A stretch of DNA of 35,498 nucleotides. Origin: Ruminococcus sp. (lineage in GTDB: Bacteria; Bacillota; Clostridia; Oscillospirales; Ruminococcaceae). Position 1 is the stretch's first letter. The number at the start of each line of letters is the position of its first letter. This document shows positions 1-8,212 of this stretch, one piece after another. The notes under the pieces are model-generated. The model was not told the DNA's origin. It was given only the letters and a program-made list of their open reading frames with translations, and searched no databases. The stretch is taken from the NCBI RefSeq assembly GCF_024691275.1, contig NZ_JAILNU010000022.1, positions 1 through 35,498 on the forward strand. The letters run 5' to 3'. The position numbers and the translations under genes are program-made.

Positions 1-1
1 T

Positions 2-265
2 CAGGTGGAAGAATTTGCTGTTAATTATGCTAAATGGCTTTATGAGCATAAATTGGACGGACGTCATAGAATCAATATAGTCAAGGATATGGATGTTACA
101 CAAATAACATATGGAGAAATATCGGATATCTATGATTATGACAATTATTTAGGATTTTATGATTTCCTTTTTGATTCAAGCAAAAAAAACATCCTACAAT
201 GTGAGCATTTAAATGGAAATCGAGCGCAACATGATTATGCTGTCGAAGAATATTTTAATAATTAA
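2..265 (+). CDS. Hypothetical protein, C-terminal part (cut by window edge)
   Basis: The frame is open from the first complete codon to a TAA at 263-265, so the true start probably lies outside the window; a GTG at 5 is the only possible start seen. The visible 87 residues are rich in Asp, Tyr and Asn, with no signal peptide or membrane segment, and I recognise no family. Codon use is strongly AT-biased (TTT, AAT, TAT, GAT), unlike valS downstream, which suggests acquired DNA. A second small ORF follows after 17 bases with its own ribosome site, so the two may be co-transcribed. An immunity or antitoxin role would fit such small acidic proteins, but nothing here proves it. Confidence 0.5.
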   Translation, partial: QVEEFAVNYAKWLYEHKLDGRHRINIVKDMDVTQITYGEISDIYDYDNYLGFYDFLFDSSKKNILQCEHLNGNRAQHDYAVEEYFNN

Positions 266-282
266 TAAAGGAGTATGTTTAA

Positions 283-390
283 ATGTTACTAAATGGAGAA
301 TACATTGAAAAATTATCAGATGAAGAATTATGCATGATTGAACAGTTAACCTATCTTGATGAAATGGTTGCAGCCTCTTACAATTCTTAG
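283..390 (+). CDS. 35-residue ORF, probably a truncated gene
   Basis: ATG at 283 follows an AAAGGAG ribosome site at 267-273 with good spacing. The peptide begins MLLNGEYIEKLSDEELCMIE and ends after 35 residues at a TAG (388-390) that lies in a heptanucleotide tandem repeat (382-416). The good ribosome site with an abrupt end inside simple-sequence DNA suggests the 5' end of a longer gene whose remainder was lost. A genuine small acidic protein cannot be excluded. No family is recognised. Codon use is AT-rich like the preceding partial ORF. Confidence 0.4.
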   Translation: MLLNGEYIEKLSDEELCMIEQLTYLDEMVAASYNS

Positions 391-416
391 CTCTAAGTTC
401 TTAGTTCATAGTTCTT
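382..416. repeat. Heptanucleotide tandem repeat (five 7-bp units)
   Basis: Five consecutive heptads are seen: AATTCTT, AGCTCTA, AGTTCTT, AGTTCAT, AGTTCTT. The last three differ at one base only. The repeat starts within the last codons of the small ORF, supplies its stop codon, and ends 11 bases before the -35 box of the valS promoter. Confidence 0.7.
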
Positions 417-427
417 GATTTTTCGTC

Positions 428-456
428 TTGACAAATACTGCAATATCGTGTATAAT
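428..456 (+). promoter_or_regulatory. Promoter of the valS T-box transcript
   Basis: TTGACA at 428-433 and TATAAT at 451-456 with a 17-bp spacer: a full-consensus vegetative (sigma-A type) promoter. Transcription should begin near 463, at the 5' end of the T-box leader. Confidence 0.9.
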
Positions 457-462
457 AATAAC

Positions 463-727
463 ATATCTAAAGGCGATGATGAAGAGGAGTACGTGAGATA
501 CCCGATTTTCAGAGAGCTGCCGCGCGGTGAAAGGCAGTATGAGGGCTTGCGGAAGTAGCTTCGGAGCTTCGTGTGCCAACGGCTTGTGCTCAGTAGTATG
601 CGGCGTGATCCTCACGTTACAGGGGAAGAAGCTTGCAGGCTTCGCAGAGTGCGGGAGAAAACTCCCGAATTCAGGTGGTAACACGGACTTTAGTTCGCCC
701 TGAACCTTAGTGGTTCGGGGCTTTTTT
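463..727 (+). ncRNA. T-box riboswitch leader of valS
   Basis: The leader carries a stem I 5' motif (GAAGAGGAGTA, 481-491) and the T-box sequence AGGTGGTAACACGG at 673-686, a variant of AGGGTGGNACCGCG. It ends in an intrinsic terminator: CCCTGAAC pairs with GTTCGGGG (about 698-720), then a T run at 722-727. GTGAG (493-497) pairs with CTCAC (611-615), placing the AGTA motif opposite GTTA. The specifier codon is therefore probably GUU (616-618), a valine codon followed by A, matching the gene below. Known T-boxes let uncharged tRNA stabilise an antiterminator, so valS would be read through when charged tRNA-Val is scarce. The specifier call is inference from hand pairing. Confidence 0.88.
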
Positions 728-788
728 AATTCGGAATTATGAGAGAAAGTTTATTTGTTCCTGTAAGAGAACACCTTGATTCCGAATT
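728..788. repeat. Inverted repeat between T-box terminator and valS
   Basis: AATTCGGAAT (728-737) is the exact reverse complement of ATTCCGAATT (779-788). Inside the 41-base loop, TGTTC (756-760) can pair with GAACA (768-772). A further partial copy, CTCCGAATTCC, lies at about 794-804. The element lies between the leader terminator and the valS ribosome site and is not part of a canonical T-box. Confidence 0.55.
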
Positions 789-833
789 CTACACTCCGAA
801 TTCCTAATTTAACTGACTGAAAGGAAGATCTGA

Positions 834-3455
834 ATGGCAAAGGAACTTGCTAAGGCATATAATCCTAAGGACTTTGAGGACAGGATATATGCTGCTTGGA
901 ATGAAAAGGGCTGCTTCCGTGCAGAGGCTGACCCTAAGAAAACACCGTACACTATTGTTATACCCCCTCCGAACATCACGGGACAGCTCCACATGGGTCA
1001 CGCTCTTGACGAGACTTTACAGGATATCCTTATCCGCTGGAAGCGTATGAGCGGCTACAGTGCACTGTGGCTCCCGGGTACAGATCACGCTGCTATCGCT
1101 ACAGAGGCTAAGATAGTTGAGGCTATGCGCAAGGAAGGCGTTACTAAGGAAGACCTCGGTCGTGAGGGCTTCATGAAACGTGCATGGGAGTGGAAGAAGC
1201 AGTACGGCGGTCGTATCGTTGAACAGCTCAAAAAGCTCGGTTCTTCCTGCGACTGGTCACGCGAGCGTTTTACTATGGACGAGGGCTGCTCAAAGGCTGT
1301 TAAGGAAGTATTTATAAAGTACTACGAAAAAGGTCTCATCTACAGAGGTGAGCGTATAATAAACTGGTGCCCTAAGTGCCGCACATCTCTTTCCGACGCT
1401 GAGGTAACCTACGAGGATCAGGCAGGTCATTTCTGGCATCTCCGCTATAAGATCAAGGACAGCGACGGCTACCTTGAACTGGCTACAACACGTCCTGAGA
1501 CACTCCTCGGCGATACAGCTGTTGCTGTAAATCCTAAGGACGAGCGCTATACAGACCTGGTCGGCAAGACAGTTATCCTTCCTATCGTTCACAGAGAGAT
1601 ACCTATCGTTGCCGATGACTACGTTGAAATGGACTTCGGTACAGGCGTTGTTAAGATAACTCCTGCTCACGACCCTAACGACTTCGAGGTAGGTCTCCGC
1701 CATAATCTGCCCGTTATAAACGTTATGAACGACGATGCTACTATCGTTGACGATTATCCTGCATATGCCGGTATGGATCGCTACGAGGCAAGAAAGAAGA
1801 TCGTTGAAGACCTCGAAAAGGAAGGCGCTCTCGTTAAGATAGAGGAGTACAGCCATAACGTTGGTACCTGCTACCGCTGCGGTACAACTGTTGAGCCAAA
1901 GGTCTCCACACAGTGGTTCGTTAAGATGAAGCCCCTTGCAGAGCCTGCTATCAAGGCTGTAAAGAACGGCGATACAAAGTTCGTTCCCGAGCGTTTCGAC
2001 AAGATATACTTCCACTGGCTCGAAAATATCAAGGACTGGTGTATCTCGCGTCAGATCTGGTGGGGACATCAGATACCTGCATTCTACTGCGATTCATGCG
2101 GCGAAATGGTCGTAACAAAGGAGAGCAGTGCAGTTTGTCCTAAGTGCGGAAAGCCTATGAGACAGGATCCTGATACTCTCGATACATGGTTCAGTTCTGC
2201 ACTCTGGCCGTTCTCAACACTGGGCTGGCCTGAGAATACAGAAGACCTCAAATACTTCTACCCAACAAATACTCTCGTAACAGGCTATGATATCATCTTC
2301 TTCTGGGTTATCAGAATGATGTTCAGCGGTCTGGAGAACATGGGAAAAGTTCCGTTCGATACGGTTCTTATCCACGGTCTGGTTCGTGACTCGCAGGGAC
2401 GCAAGATGTCCAAGTCGCTGGGCAACGGTATCGACCCTCTCGAAGTTATCAGCGAGTACGGTGCTGACGCTCTCAGATTCATGCTCGCTACAGGCAACTC
2501 GCCGGGAAATGATATGCGTTATATCGACGACAAGGTAAAGGCTGCCCGTAACTTCGCAAACAAGCTCTGGAACGCTTCACGTTTTATCATGATGAATCTC
2601 CCCGAGGACTTCGAGTTCAAGGGACTTCCAACAGAGCTTGAGCTTGAGGACAAGTGGCTCGTAAACAAGTTCAACCAGCTTGCTAAGGAAGTGGGCGAGA
2701 ACCTCGACAGATACGAGCTCGGCGTTGCTTCACAGAAGATATACGACTTTATCTGGGACGTATTCTGCGACTGGTACATTGAGCTCACAAAGCCAAGAAT
2801 ACAGGCAGGCGGCGAGACAATGGCAAAGGCTCAGGCTGTTCTTGTATGGGCTATGCAGGGTATGCTGAAGCTTCTCCACCCATTCATGCCGTTCATCACT
2901 GAGGAGATATGGCAGGTTCTCAACAATGAGAAGTCTATGATAATCCTCGAAAAGTATCCTACTTATGATGCTTCTATCGACTTCGCTGCCGAGGAAAAGG
3001 CTTTCGAGAAGATAATCTCAGCTATTAAGGCTGTAAGAAATACACGTACAGAAATGAACGTACCGCCGTCGGTAAAGGCTAAGCTCTTCATCGAGACTGC
3101 TGACAAGGAGCTCTTTAACTCATGTGCAGTATTCTTCGAGAAGCTTGCTTCCGCTTCCGCAGTTGAGACAGGTGACCAGTTCGATATCCCCGATTCTGCA
3201 AACGCAGTTACAGACTCCGCTCGTATCTTTATCCCTATGGACGAGCTCGTTGACAAGGAGAAGGAGATAGCTCGTCTCGAAAAGGAAAAGGCTAAGGTAC
3301 AGAAGGACATCGACTTCCTCAGCGGAAAGCTCAATAATCAGGGCTTTATCGCAAAGGCTCCTGCACAGCTTATCGACGCTGAAAAGGCAAAGCTTGCAAA
3401 GGCTGAGGAGAAAATGGCTAAGATAGAGCAGTCTATCGCAGCATTCAAAAAGTAA
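834..3455 (+). CDS. valS: Valine--tRNA ligase
   Basis: Cytoplasmic class Ia aminoacyl-tRNA synthetase that attaches valine to tRNA-Val. The 873 residues match the usual length. PPPNITGQLHMGH near residues 44-56 holds the HIGH-type signature (HMGH 53-56), and KMSKS is at 524-528. A paired-Cys stretch (CDSCGEM...CPKCGKPM) lies in the middle of the catalytic core. The C-terminal 60 residues are a Lys/Glu-rich coiled coil typical of ValRS, which contacts tRNA. The ATG at 834 is preceded by AAGGAAG at 821-827. The gene is monocistronic: T-box leader upstream, strong terminator directly downstream. The internal editing domain falls between the HIGH and KMSKS motifs, as in the family. Confidence 0.98.
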   Translation: MAKELAKAYNPKDFEDRIYAAWNEKGCFRAEADPKKTPYTIVIPPPNITGQLHMGHALDETLQDILIRWKRMSGYSALWLPGTDHAAIATEAKIVEAMRKEGVTKEDLGREGFMKRAWEWKKQYGGRIVEQLKKLGSSCDWSRERFTMDEGCSKAVKEVFIKYYEKGLIYRGERIINWCPKCRTSLSDAEVTYEDQAGHFWHLRYKIKDSDGYLELATTRPETLLGDTAVAVNPKDERYTDLVGKTVILPIVHREIPIVADDYVEMDFGTGVVKITPAHDPNDFEVGLRHNLPVINVMNDDATIVDDYPAYAGMDRYEARKKIVEDLEKEGALVKIEEYSHNVGTCYRCGTTVEPKVSTQWFVKMKPLAEPAIKAVKNGDTKFVPERFDKIYFHWLENIKDWCISRQIWWGHQIPAFYCDSCGEMVVTKESSAVCPKCGKPMRQDPDTLDTWFSSALWPFSTLGWPENTEDLKYFYPTNTLVTGYDIIFFWVIRMMFSGLENMGKVPFDTVLIHGLVRDSQGRKMSKSLGNGIDPLEVISEYGADALRFMLATGNSPGNDMRYIDDKVKAARNFANKLWNASRFIMMNLPEDFEFKGLPTELELEDKWLVNKFNQLAKEVGENLDRYELGVASQKIYDFIWDVFCDWYIELTKPRIQAGGETMAKAQAVLVWAMQGMLKLLHPFMPFITEEIWQVLNNEKSMIILEKYPTYDASIDFAAEEKAFEKIISAIKAVRNTRTEMNVPPSVKAKLFIETADKELFNSCAVFFEKLASASAVETGDQFDIPDSANAVTDSARIFIPMDELVDKEKEIARLEKEKAKVQKDIDFLSGKLNNQGFIAKAPAQLIDAEKAKLAKAEEKMAKIEQSIAAFKK

Positions 3456-3467
3456 GCTATATCACAA

Positions 3468-3497
3468 AAGGGCGGCATCTGCCGCCCTTATATTTTT
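3468..3497 (+). terminator. Terminator of valS
   Basis: AAGGGCGGC (3468-3476), loop ATCT, GCCGCCCTT (3481-3489), then a T-rich tail TATATTTTT. It begins 13 bases after the valS stop. Confidence 0.9.
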
Positions 3498-3511
3498 CAT
3501 CTGGATACAGA

Positions 3512-3537
3512 AAAGCTCCCGTTCAGGGAGCTTTTTC
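3512..3537. terminator. Bidirectional terminator between valS and htrA
   Basis: AAAGCTCCC (3512-3520), loop GTTCA, GGGAGCTTT (3526-3534) with T runs on both strands. It lies 37 bases past the minus-strand htrA stop, so it most likely ends that transcript. Confidence 0.8.
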
Positions 3538-3573
3538 CGCTTATTGAAAGAAGAATTATATGAAAGGAAAATA

Positions 3574-5145
3574 TCAATCTTTGTTGTCAGCATCGTCTTC
3601 TTCATCGTCGGCATCTTCGCCGAGGATATTGTCCATGATGTCCTTTTTGTCTTTGCGTGAGCTGTCAGCAGGCTTCTTTATCTTTTCGTCTTCCTCAGCC
3701 TTTTTGTCCTCAGCTTCGTCGGACTTGTTTTCCTTGTCAGCCTTCTTGCTGTCCTTGTCCTTCTTGGTATCATCTTTTTCGTCATCTTCAGGCTTTTCTT
3801 CGCGTTTCTGCTCGTCGAGAGTTACCTTTACAGTCTTTTCGTCACCGTCTCTTATGAGCTTGATCTCTACTGTTTCGCCGGCGGAGTATTTGTTCTTCTC
3901 AGCTGTGAGCTCAGCACCGGTTTTGACTTTTTTGCCTTCGATCTCAACGATGATATCGCCCTTGCGGATACCTGCCTTGTCAGCAGCACTGCCATCGGAA
4001 ACTGAGTATACATATATGCCGACAGGAAGATCATACATCTTGGAAACTGTCTCTGTAACGTCCTGACAGCTGATACCGAGCTGCGGCTTGCCTGTAACAT
4101 AGCCGTATTTCATAAGATCATCAATGATAGATGATGTGAGGTTTGAAGGGATAGCAAAGCCGATACCCTCGATAGAAGCTCCTGATGATGCGTAAGATGA
4201 GGACATCTTTGAGGAATTGATACCGATGACCTGACCGTACTTATTGATAAGCGGTCCGCCTGAGTTACCTGAGTTGATAGCGGCATCAGTCTGGATAAGA
4301 TTCATTGCCTTGTCGTTGATGGTGATATTACGGTCAAGACCTGAGATCATACCGCCTGTAACTGTATTTTTAAGGTCAAAGCCAAGCGGGTTGCCGATAG
4401 CGATAACCGACTCGCCAAGCTTGAGTTCGTCGCTGTTGCCGAATTCAGCAGCTGTAAGACCTTCCTCGTCGATCTTGATGACTGCAAGATCACAGTCAAC
4501 ATCATACTCTATAACCTCTGCATCGTAGGTCTTGTCGCCTTCTGTAATTACCGAAACGCTGTCTGCAAGACCTGCGCCGTATTCACTGTCAAATATAACA
4601 TGGGCATTTGTTACGATATAGCCGTTTTCAGATATGATAACACCTGTGCCTGTTCCCGAAAAGTTGTTTGATGAAGGCATACTGCTTCCGCCAAAGTCAA
4701 AGCCAAAACCAAAGTCTGAGAAACTGTTGCGAGCGTTTTCAACTGTGAAAGAAGATTCAATACCAACTACTGATGGAAGTAACTTTTCAACGATCTCTTC
4801 TGTAGAGAGCTCATTGCCCGTTGTCTTTTTTGTATTTATTATGCTTACGTTCTGAGCATTGAGCGTATCGCTGCTCTCTCTCTTTGCAGATGCTTTGACA
4901 GAATCTTTCTCGCTGCTCTCAGATGAAGAAGATGTTCTGAAAACGTTTTCACCTGCGAACTGGCGGTATGCTCCGATAGAACCTGCTGATACGAGTGCCA
5001 TTGCCATTATGAAAGCAGCAGCTTTTATGCCGCGGTGCTTCTTTGGCTGCTTCTGTGCATTAGCATCAGTGCTGAAACCTGTGTAAACCTCATTATTGTT
5101 CTGAGCCTGCTGCTCGTTATTGTTATTATAGTTATATTCATTCAT
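3574..5145 (-). CDS. HtrA/DegP-family serine protease (trypsin-like, PDZ)
   Basis: Membrane-anchored S1C protease acting outside the membrane in envelope protein quality control. The Asn/Gln-rich cytoplasmic N-terminus (1-36) is followed by one transmembrane segment (about 38-59) and a Ser-rich linker. The protease domain has H182 (TNAHVI), D219 (CDLAVIKID) and S295 (GNSGGP). A PDZ domain spans about 352-447. A charged Lys/Asp/Glu-rich tail follows from about 448 to 523 and ends in an acidic stretch, which most HtrAs lack. I chose ATG at 5145, with AAAGGGA upstream, over a TTG seven codons earlier that has no ribosome site. It is divergent from the CorC-type gene. A possible minus-strand -10 is at 5202-5207. 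Confidence 0.93.
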   Translation of the reverse strand: MNEYNYNNNNEQQAQNNNEVYTGFSTDANAQKQPKKHRGIKAAAFIMAMALVSAGSIGAYRQFAGENVFRTSSSSESSEKDSVKASAKRESSDTLNAQNVSIINTKKTTGNELSTEEIVEKLLPSVVGIESSFTVENARNSFSDFGFGFDFGGSSMPSSNNFSGTGTGVIISENGYIVTNAHVIFDSEYGAGLADSVSVITEGDKTYDAEVIEYDVDCDLAVIKIDEEGLTAAEFGNSDELKLGESVIAIGNPLGFDLKNTVTGGMISGLDRNITINDKAMNLIQTDAAINSGNSGGPLINKYGQVIGINSSKMSSSYASSGASIEGIGFAIPSNLTSSIIDDLMKYGYVTGKPQLGISCQDVTETVSKMYDLPVGIYVYSVSDGSAADKAGIRKGDIIVEIEGKKVKTGAELTAEKNKYSAGETVEIKLIRDGDEKTVKVTLDEQKREEKPEDDEKDDTKKDKDSKKADKENKSDEAEDKKAEEDEKIKKPADSSRKDKKDIMDNILGEDADDEEDDADNKD

Positions 5146-5275
5146 ATTGTTCACTTTCCCTTTCAAATTTATTTGTATCTGAGGTTCTCCCTCAGCCTGT
5201 GATTATATTATATTGGGGATATGTGAAATTAATTTGCGATAATTGTATTGTTTTAAGGAAGTTTGTGTGTAATTT

Positions 5276-5304
5276 TTTTCACAATACACGATGTTATGTG
5301 AAAA
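5276..5304. promoter_or_regulatory. Dyad TTTTCACA-N13-TGTGAAAA in a divergent promoter region
   Basis: TTTTCACA (5276-5283) and TGTGAAAA (5297-5304) are exact 8-bp arms separated by 13 bases, between two divergently transcribed genes. A further TGTGAAA lies at 5222-5228. It could be an operator or only a hairpin. The regulator is unknown. Confidence 0.4.
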
Positions 5305-5352
5305 GTGCGTTAAAACAGTGAACGATTCTCCTCGGATTTGTGTTTTTTGTGC

Positions 5353-5381
5353 TTGCATTATTCTGTCAGTTATGATATAAT
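5353..5381 (+). promoter_or_regulatory. Promoter of the CNNM/CorC-type gene
   Basis: TTGCAT (5353-5358), 17-bp spacer, TATAAT (5376-5381). The start codon follows 30 bases later. Confidence 0.8.
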
Positions 5382-5411
5382 AAAAACATTATATATAAGG
5401 AAAGGAATTAT

Positions 5412-6680
5412 ATGGACAGTTCAGATATATGGAAGATAGTTCTTGTCATTGCTATGATGATCTTCTCAGCACTCTTCTCGGGAACTGAGACAGCTTTTTC
5501 CAGCGTGAACAAGCTCCGCCTTAAAAATTATGAGGCACAGGGCAGCAGAAAGGCAAAAAAGGCACTTAAACTGGCAAACCGCTTCGATGAGGTGCTCACG
5601 GCAGTTCTTATAGGTAATAATATAGTGAATATAGCTACTTCATCGGTGAGCACCATCGTTTTCATAAAGCTTATCGGAAGCAAGGGGGCAGCGGTATCCA
5701 CTATAGTTGTAACAGTGCTTGTGCTGATATTCTGTGAGGTGCTTCCGAAGTCATACGCAAAGAAGAATGCCGAGAAACTGGCGCTCGCCTTTGCAGGACC
5801 GCTCTCGTTCCTTGTCATGTTGTTCAAGCCCTTTGTGTGGCTGCTGAATAAACTCTCGTCGGCTGTTGCCAAAGGTGATGACGCTCCAAGCGTTACCGAG
5901 GACGAGCTGAAGTATATGATCGACGAGATCGAGGAGCAGGGTGTTATTGAGGAGCAGGAGAGCGAACTCGTTAAGAGCGCTCTGGAATTTGACGAGATAA
6001 CCGTCAACGAGATACTTATTCCCCGCGTAAAGGTCATAGGTGTTGAGATGAGCTCGACTATCGACGATATAAAAGAGCTTTTCAGCAGCGAGATGTATTC
6101 GCGTCTGCCGATATATGAGAAAAGTCTCGATAATATCAAGGGTATCATCACAAATAAGGCTTTTTTCAAGATGCTCGTTGAGGGCGGAAGCGATATCACC
6201 GAGATCATTCAGGAAGTACCGCATATCGCCGATACAAAACTGATAAGCGAGGCTATGCGCGATATGCAGCGCTCAAAGGTGCATCTTGCTGTAGTTATCG
6301 ACCAGTACGGAGGGACAAAGGGTATCGTTACTCTTGAGGACATCATCGAGGAGCTCGTTGGCGAAATATACGACGAGGATGACGAGATCGAGACTAATAT
6401 CGTTATGATAGCTCCTGACAAGTACGAGGTAGCAGGCGATATGAGCATAAGTGATATGCTGGAGATGCTCGATCTTGACGAGGACATGATAACTACAGAT
6501 TATACTTCCGTGGGCGGCTGGGTCACTGACGTTATGGAGCATATCCCTGATGCAGGCGAGACAGCCGAAAGCGGCATTTTCCGTATTACCGTATCTGAGG
6601 TAAACGAGCAGACTGTGGAAAAGGTGATAATCGAAGTTCTTCCCCATGATGACGATGAAGACGAAGATGAGGACGAATAG
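5412..6680 (+). CDS. CNNM/CorC-HlyC family transporter-like membrane protein (DUF21-CBS)
   Basis: Family members are inner-membrane proteins linked to Mg2+ or Co2+ export. Residues 1-150 form the DUF21 membrane domain with about four hydrophobic segments and the motif SGTETAFSSVN (23-33). A CBS pair follows (about 195-320), including HLAVVIDQYGGTKGIVTLEDIIEE, here recognisable by its GGTKGIVTLED core. The CorC_HlyC domain covers about 335-412. The last residues are almost all Asp and Glu. The annotation 'hemolysin' used for relatives is historical and not supported as toxin activity. AAGGAAAGG precedes the ATG. The gene stands alone between its own promoter and a terminator. Confidence 0.92.
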   Translation: MDSSDIWKIVLVIAMMIFSALFSGTETAFSSVNKLRLKNYEAQGSRKAKKALKLANRFDEVLTAVLIGNNIVNIATSSVSTIVFIKLIGSKGAAVSTIVVTVLVLIFCEVLPKSYAKKNAEKLALAFAGPLSFLVMLFKPFVWLLNKLSSAVAKGDDAPSVTEDELKYMIDEIEEQGVIEEQESELVKSALEFDEITVNEILIPRVKVIGVEMSSTIDDIKELFSSEMYSRLPIYEKSLDNIKGIITNKAFFKMLVEGGSDITEIIQEVPHIADTKLISEAMRDMQRSKVHLAVVIDQYGGTKGIVTLEDIIEELVGEIYDEDDEIETNIVMIAPDKYEVAGDMSISDMLEMLDLDEDMITTDYTSVGGWVTDVMEHIPDAGETAESGIFRITVSEVNEQTVEKVIIEVLPHDDDEDEDEDE

Positions 6681-6830
6681 CGTTATTAAAATAAATGTGA
6701 AATCAAAAGATAAGAGCTCAAAGATATGTGTAATTGCAGCAGTATAATTCATTTTTCAGTTTTTAGCCAGCTTCATCAGCGGAAAAATATCAAGGCTGTT
6801 CGATTATTCGTCTTATAATGGATAATACGA

Positions 6831-6860
6831 AAAAACTCCCCATTATCGGGGAGTTTTTCA
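6831..6860. terminator. Bidirectional terminator between convergent genes
   Basis: AAAAACTCCCC (6831-6841) pairs with GGGGAGTTTTT (6848-6858), with T runs in both directions. It separates the plus-strand CorC-type gene from the minus-strand kinase gene, whose stop is at 6862. Confidence 0.9.
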
Positions 6861-6861
6861 T

Positions 6862-8178
6862 TTATTCAACTATACCTTCGCTCTTTCCGATAGTTAGGAC
6901 AAAGCCACGGTTTATGGGCATGATGCCGTTAGGTTCAACGTTTCTCACGGAATTATCAGGCAGCTTTACGCTCCATGTCTGGTCTGAAAGATTGCGGAGA
7001 GCGTGTTTGCTGGGATCTTTTTTATTGCGTACAACTTCGCCGATGATCTTGTGGAAGTCGCCGTCCGTATCGCCTGTCATGCCCTCATAGAGCTTAGCTC
7101 CGCCAAATGCAGGCAGCTCAAAGCGCTTGAACTTGATACTGTCTGTGCAGGTGAGATGATCGCCGCAGTACATACAGCTTACGGTATATTTCGGAGTGAT
7201 AAATGTTTCCTTGCCGCAGTGAGGGCAGGGGACTGTCTCGCTCCTGAGCTTTATGAAGGCGTCCAGCCATGTGAGCTCGATAATGCGGTCATATGGCGGC
7301 TGAACAGAACTTTTGCCGAAGGACTGTGTAAAGAGGTCGCGGATATAGTCGGGATAGATCTTCCAGAATCGGAGAGTATTTGTGTTGAGCTGAGTATTTG
7401 CCGCATTTCGGTCGTCTTCGGGGTCGAGGACGAAAACAGGATCGCTGCCGTAGAACTTCTTTTCAAGCTCCGGTGTCATACACGGCGGAGTGGAGTATTT
7501 GCCCTCAAGGGGGTGCTCGATGAAGAGCATACGGAACAGTATTACAGCCAGTGAAAAGCGGTCGGAACGCTTATCAGGCGAACCGCCGAGAACTACTTCG
7601 GGAGCCATATATCGCTGTTTGCCTGCAATACCGAAGTTCACGCCGCGTTCTGAAACATTGTCGTTGTCGCATATGAGAACATCACCGTTCTCGGGATTGA
7701 TGAAGAAGTTGCCGTTGTTCAGGTCCTGATAGCTGTAGCCGTCATTGTGGAGAGCACGGAAGCCCTCGATGATGTTGATAGCAGCGTTGCAGCGGGCTGT
7801 GATATTGGCGAAGCTTGCCTTCATTTTGCGCTGCTTGGGGTCCCAGAGCAGGAAGCGTGTGAGCTCATCATATCCCTTTGGACGGAGAGGCATGATATAG
7901 CCGAAGCTTCCGTCTATCCAGTTGGACAGCTCCTCAGGCCAGAGAAAAGCCTTGGTAGGAGCTCCTTTTTTTATGTTTGCGCGGAGATTCTCATAGAACT
8001 CCTGTGGATTTTTCATTTTGTCTATGGTAGACTTGTGGTACCATTTAAGTGCCATTTCCTTGCCGCCGCATTCTACTCTGTAGACATTTCCCTGACCTCC
8101 GCCGCCGAGAAATTCGAGTATCGTGAATGTGGAGTTATAGATAGTTCTGCCTTTGTATCCTACTTTGAGTTCTGCCAT
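6862..8178 (-). CDS. Ser/Thr protein kinase-like protein with zinc ribbon and FHA-like C-terminus
   Basis: Predicted cytoplasmic kinase; no membrane segment. The N-lobe has a glycine loop (GGGGQG, 25-30) and a Lys in MALKW (K45). The catalytic loop reads YQDLNNGN (150-157), so Asp152 and Asn157 are kept but HRD is YQD. The metal-binding DFG is CDND (Asp171). RYMAPEV (189-195) is the APE motif. A CPHC/CMYC zinc ribbon (318-338) follows. The last 80 residues contain an ALRNLSDQTW-type stretch suggestive of a degenerate FHA fold. Similar kinases in the literature occur with VWA proteins and PP2C phosphatases; none is nearby. AAAGGAG precedes the ATG. It lies 66 bases past the SGNH gene, with a terminator between. 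Substrate unknown. Confidence 0.82.
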   Translation of the reverse strand: MAELKVGYKGRTIYNSTFTILEFLGGGGQGNVYRVECGGKEMALKWYHKSTIDKMKNPQEFYENLRANIKKGAPTKAFLWPEELSNWIDGSFGYIMPLRPKGYDELTRFLLWDPKQRKMKASFANITARCNAAINIIEGFRALHNDGYSYQDLNNGNFFINPENGDVLICDNDNVSERGVNFGIAGKQRYMAPEVVLGGSPDKRSDRFSLAVILFRMLFIEHPLEGKYSTPPCMTPELEKKFYGSDPVFVLDPEDDRNAANTQLNTNTLRFWKIYPDYIRDLFTQSFGKSSVQPPYDRIIELTWLDAFIKLRSETVPCPHCGKETFITPKYTVSCMYCGDHLTCTDSIKFKRFELPAFGGAKLYEGMTGDTDGDFHKIIGEVVRNKKDPSKHALRNLSDQTWSVKLPDNSVRNVEPNGIMPINRGFVLTIGKSEGIVE

Positions 8179-8212
8179 GGTATGCTCCTTTCGTGATTTA
8201 CGTGGTTTGGCT

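Noticed and set aside
1290-2069. 259-codon minus-strand frame inside valS
   Set aside because: Shadow of the real gene; no ribosome site and no recognisable motif, while valS on the plus strand is unambiguous.
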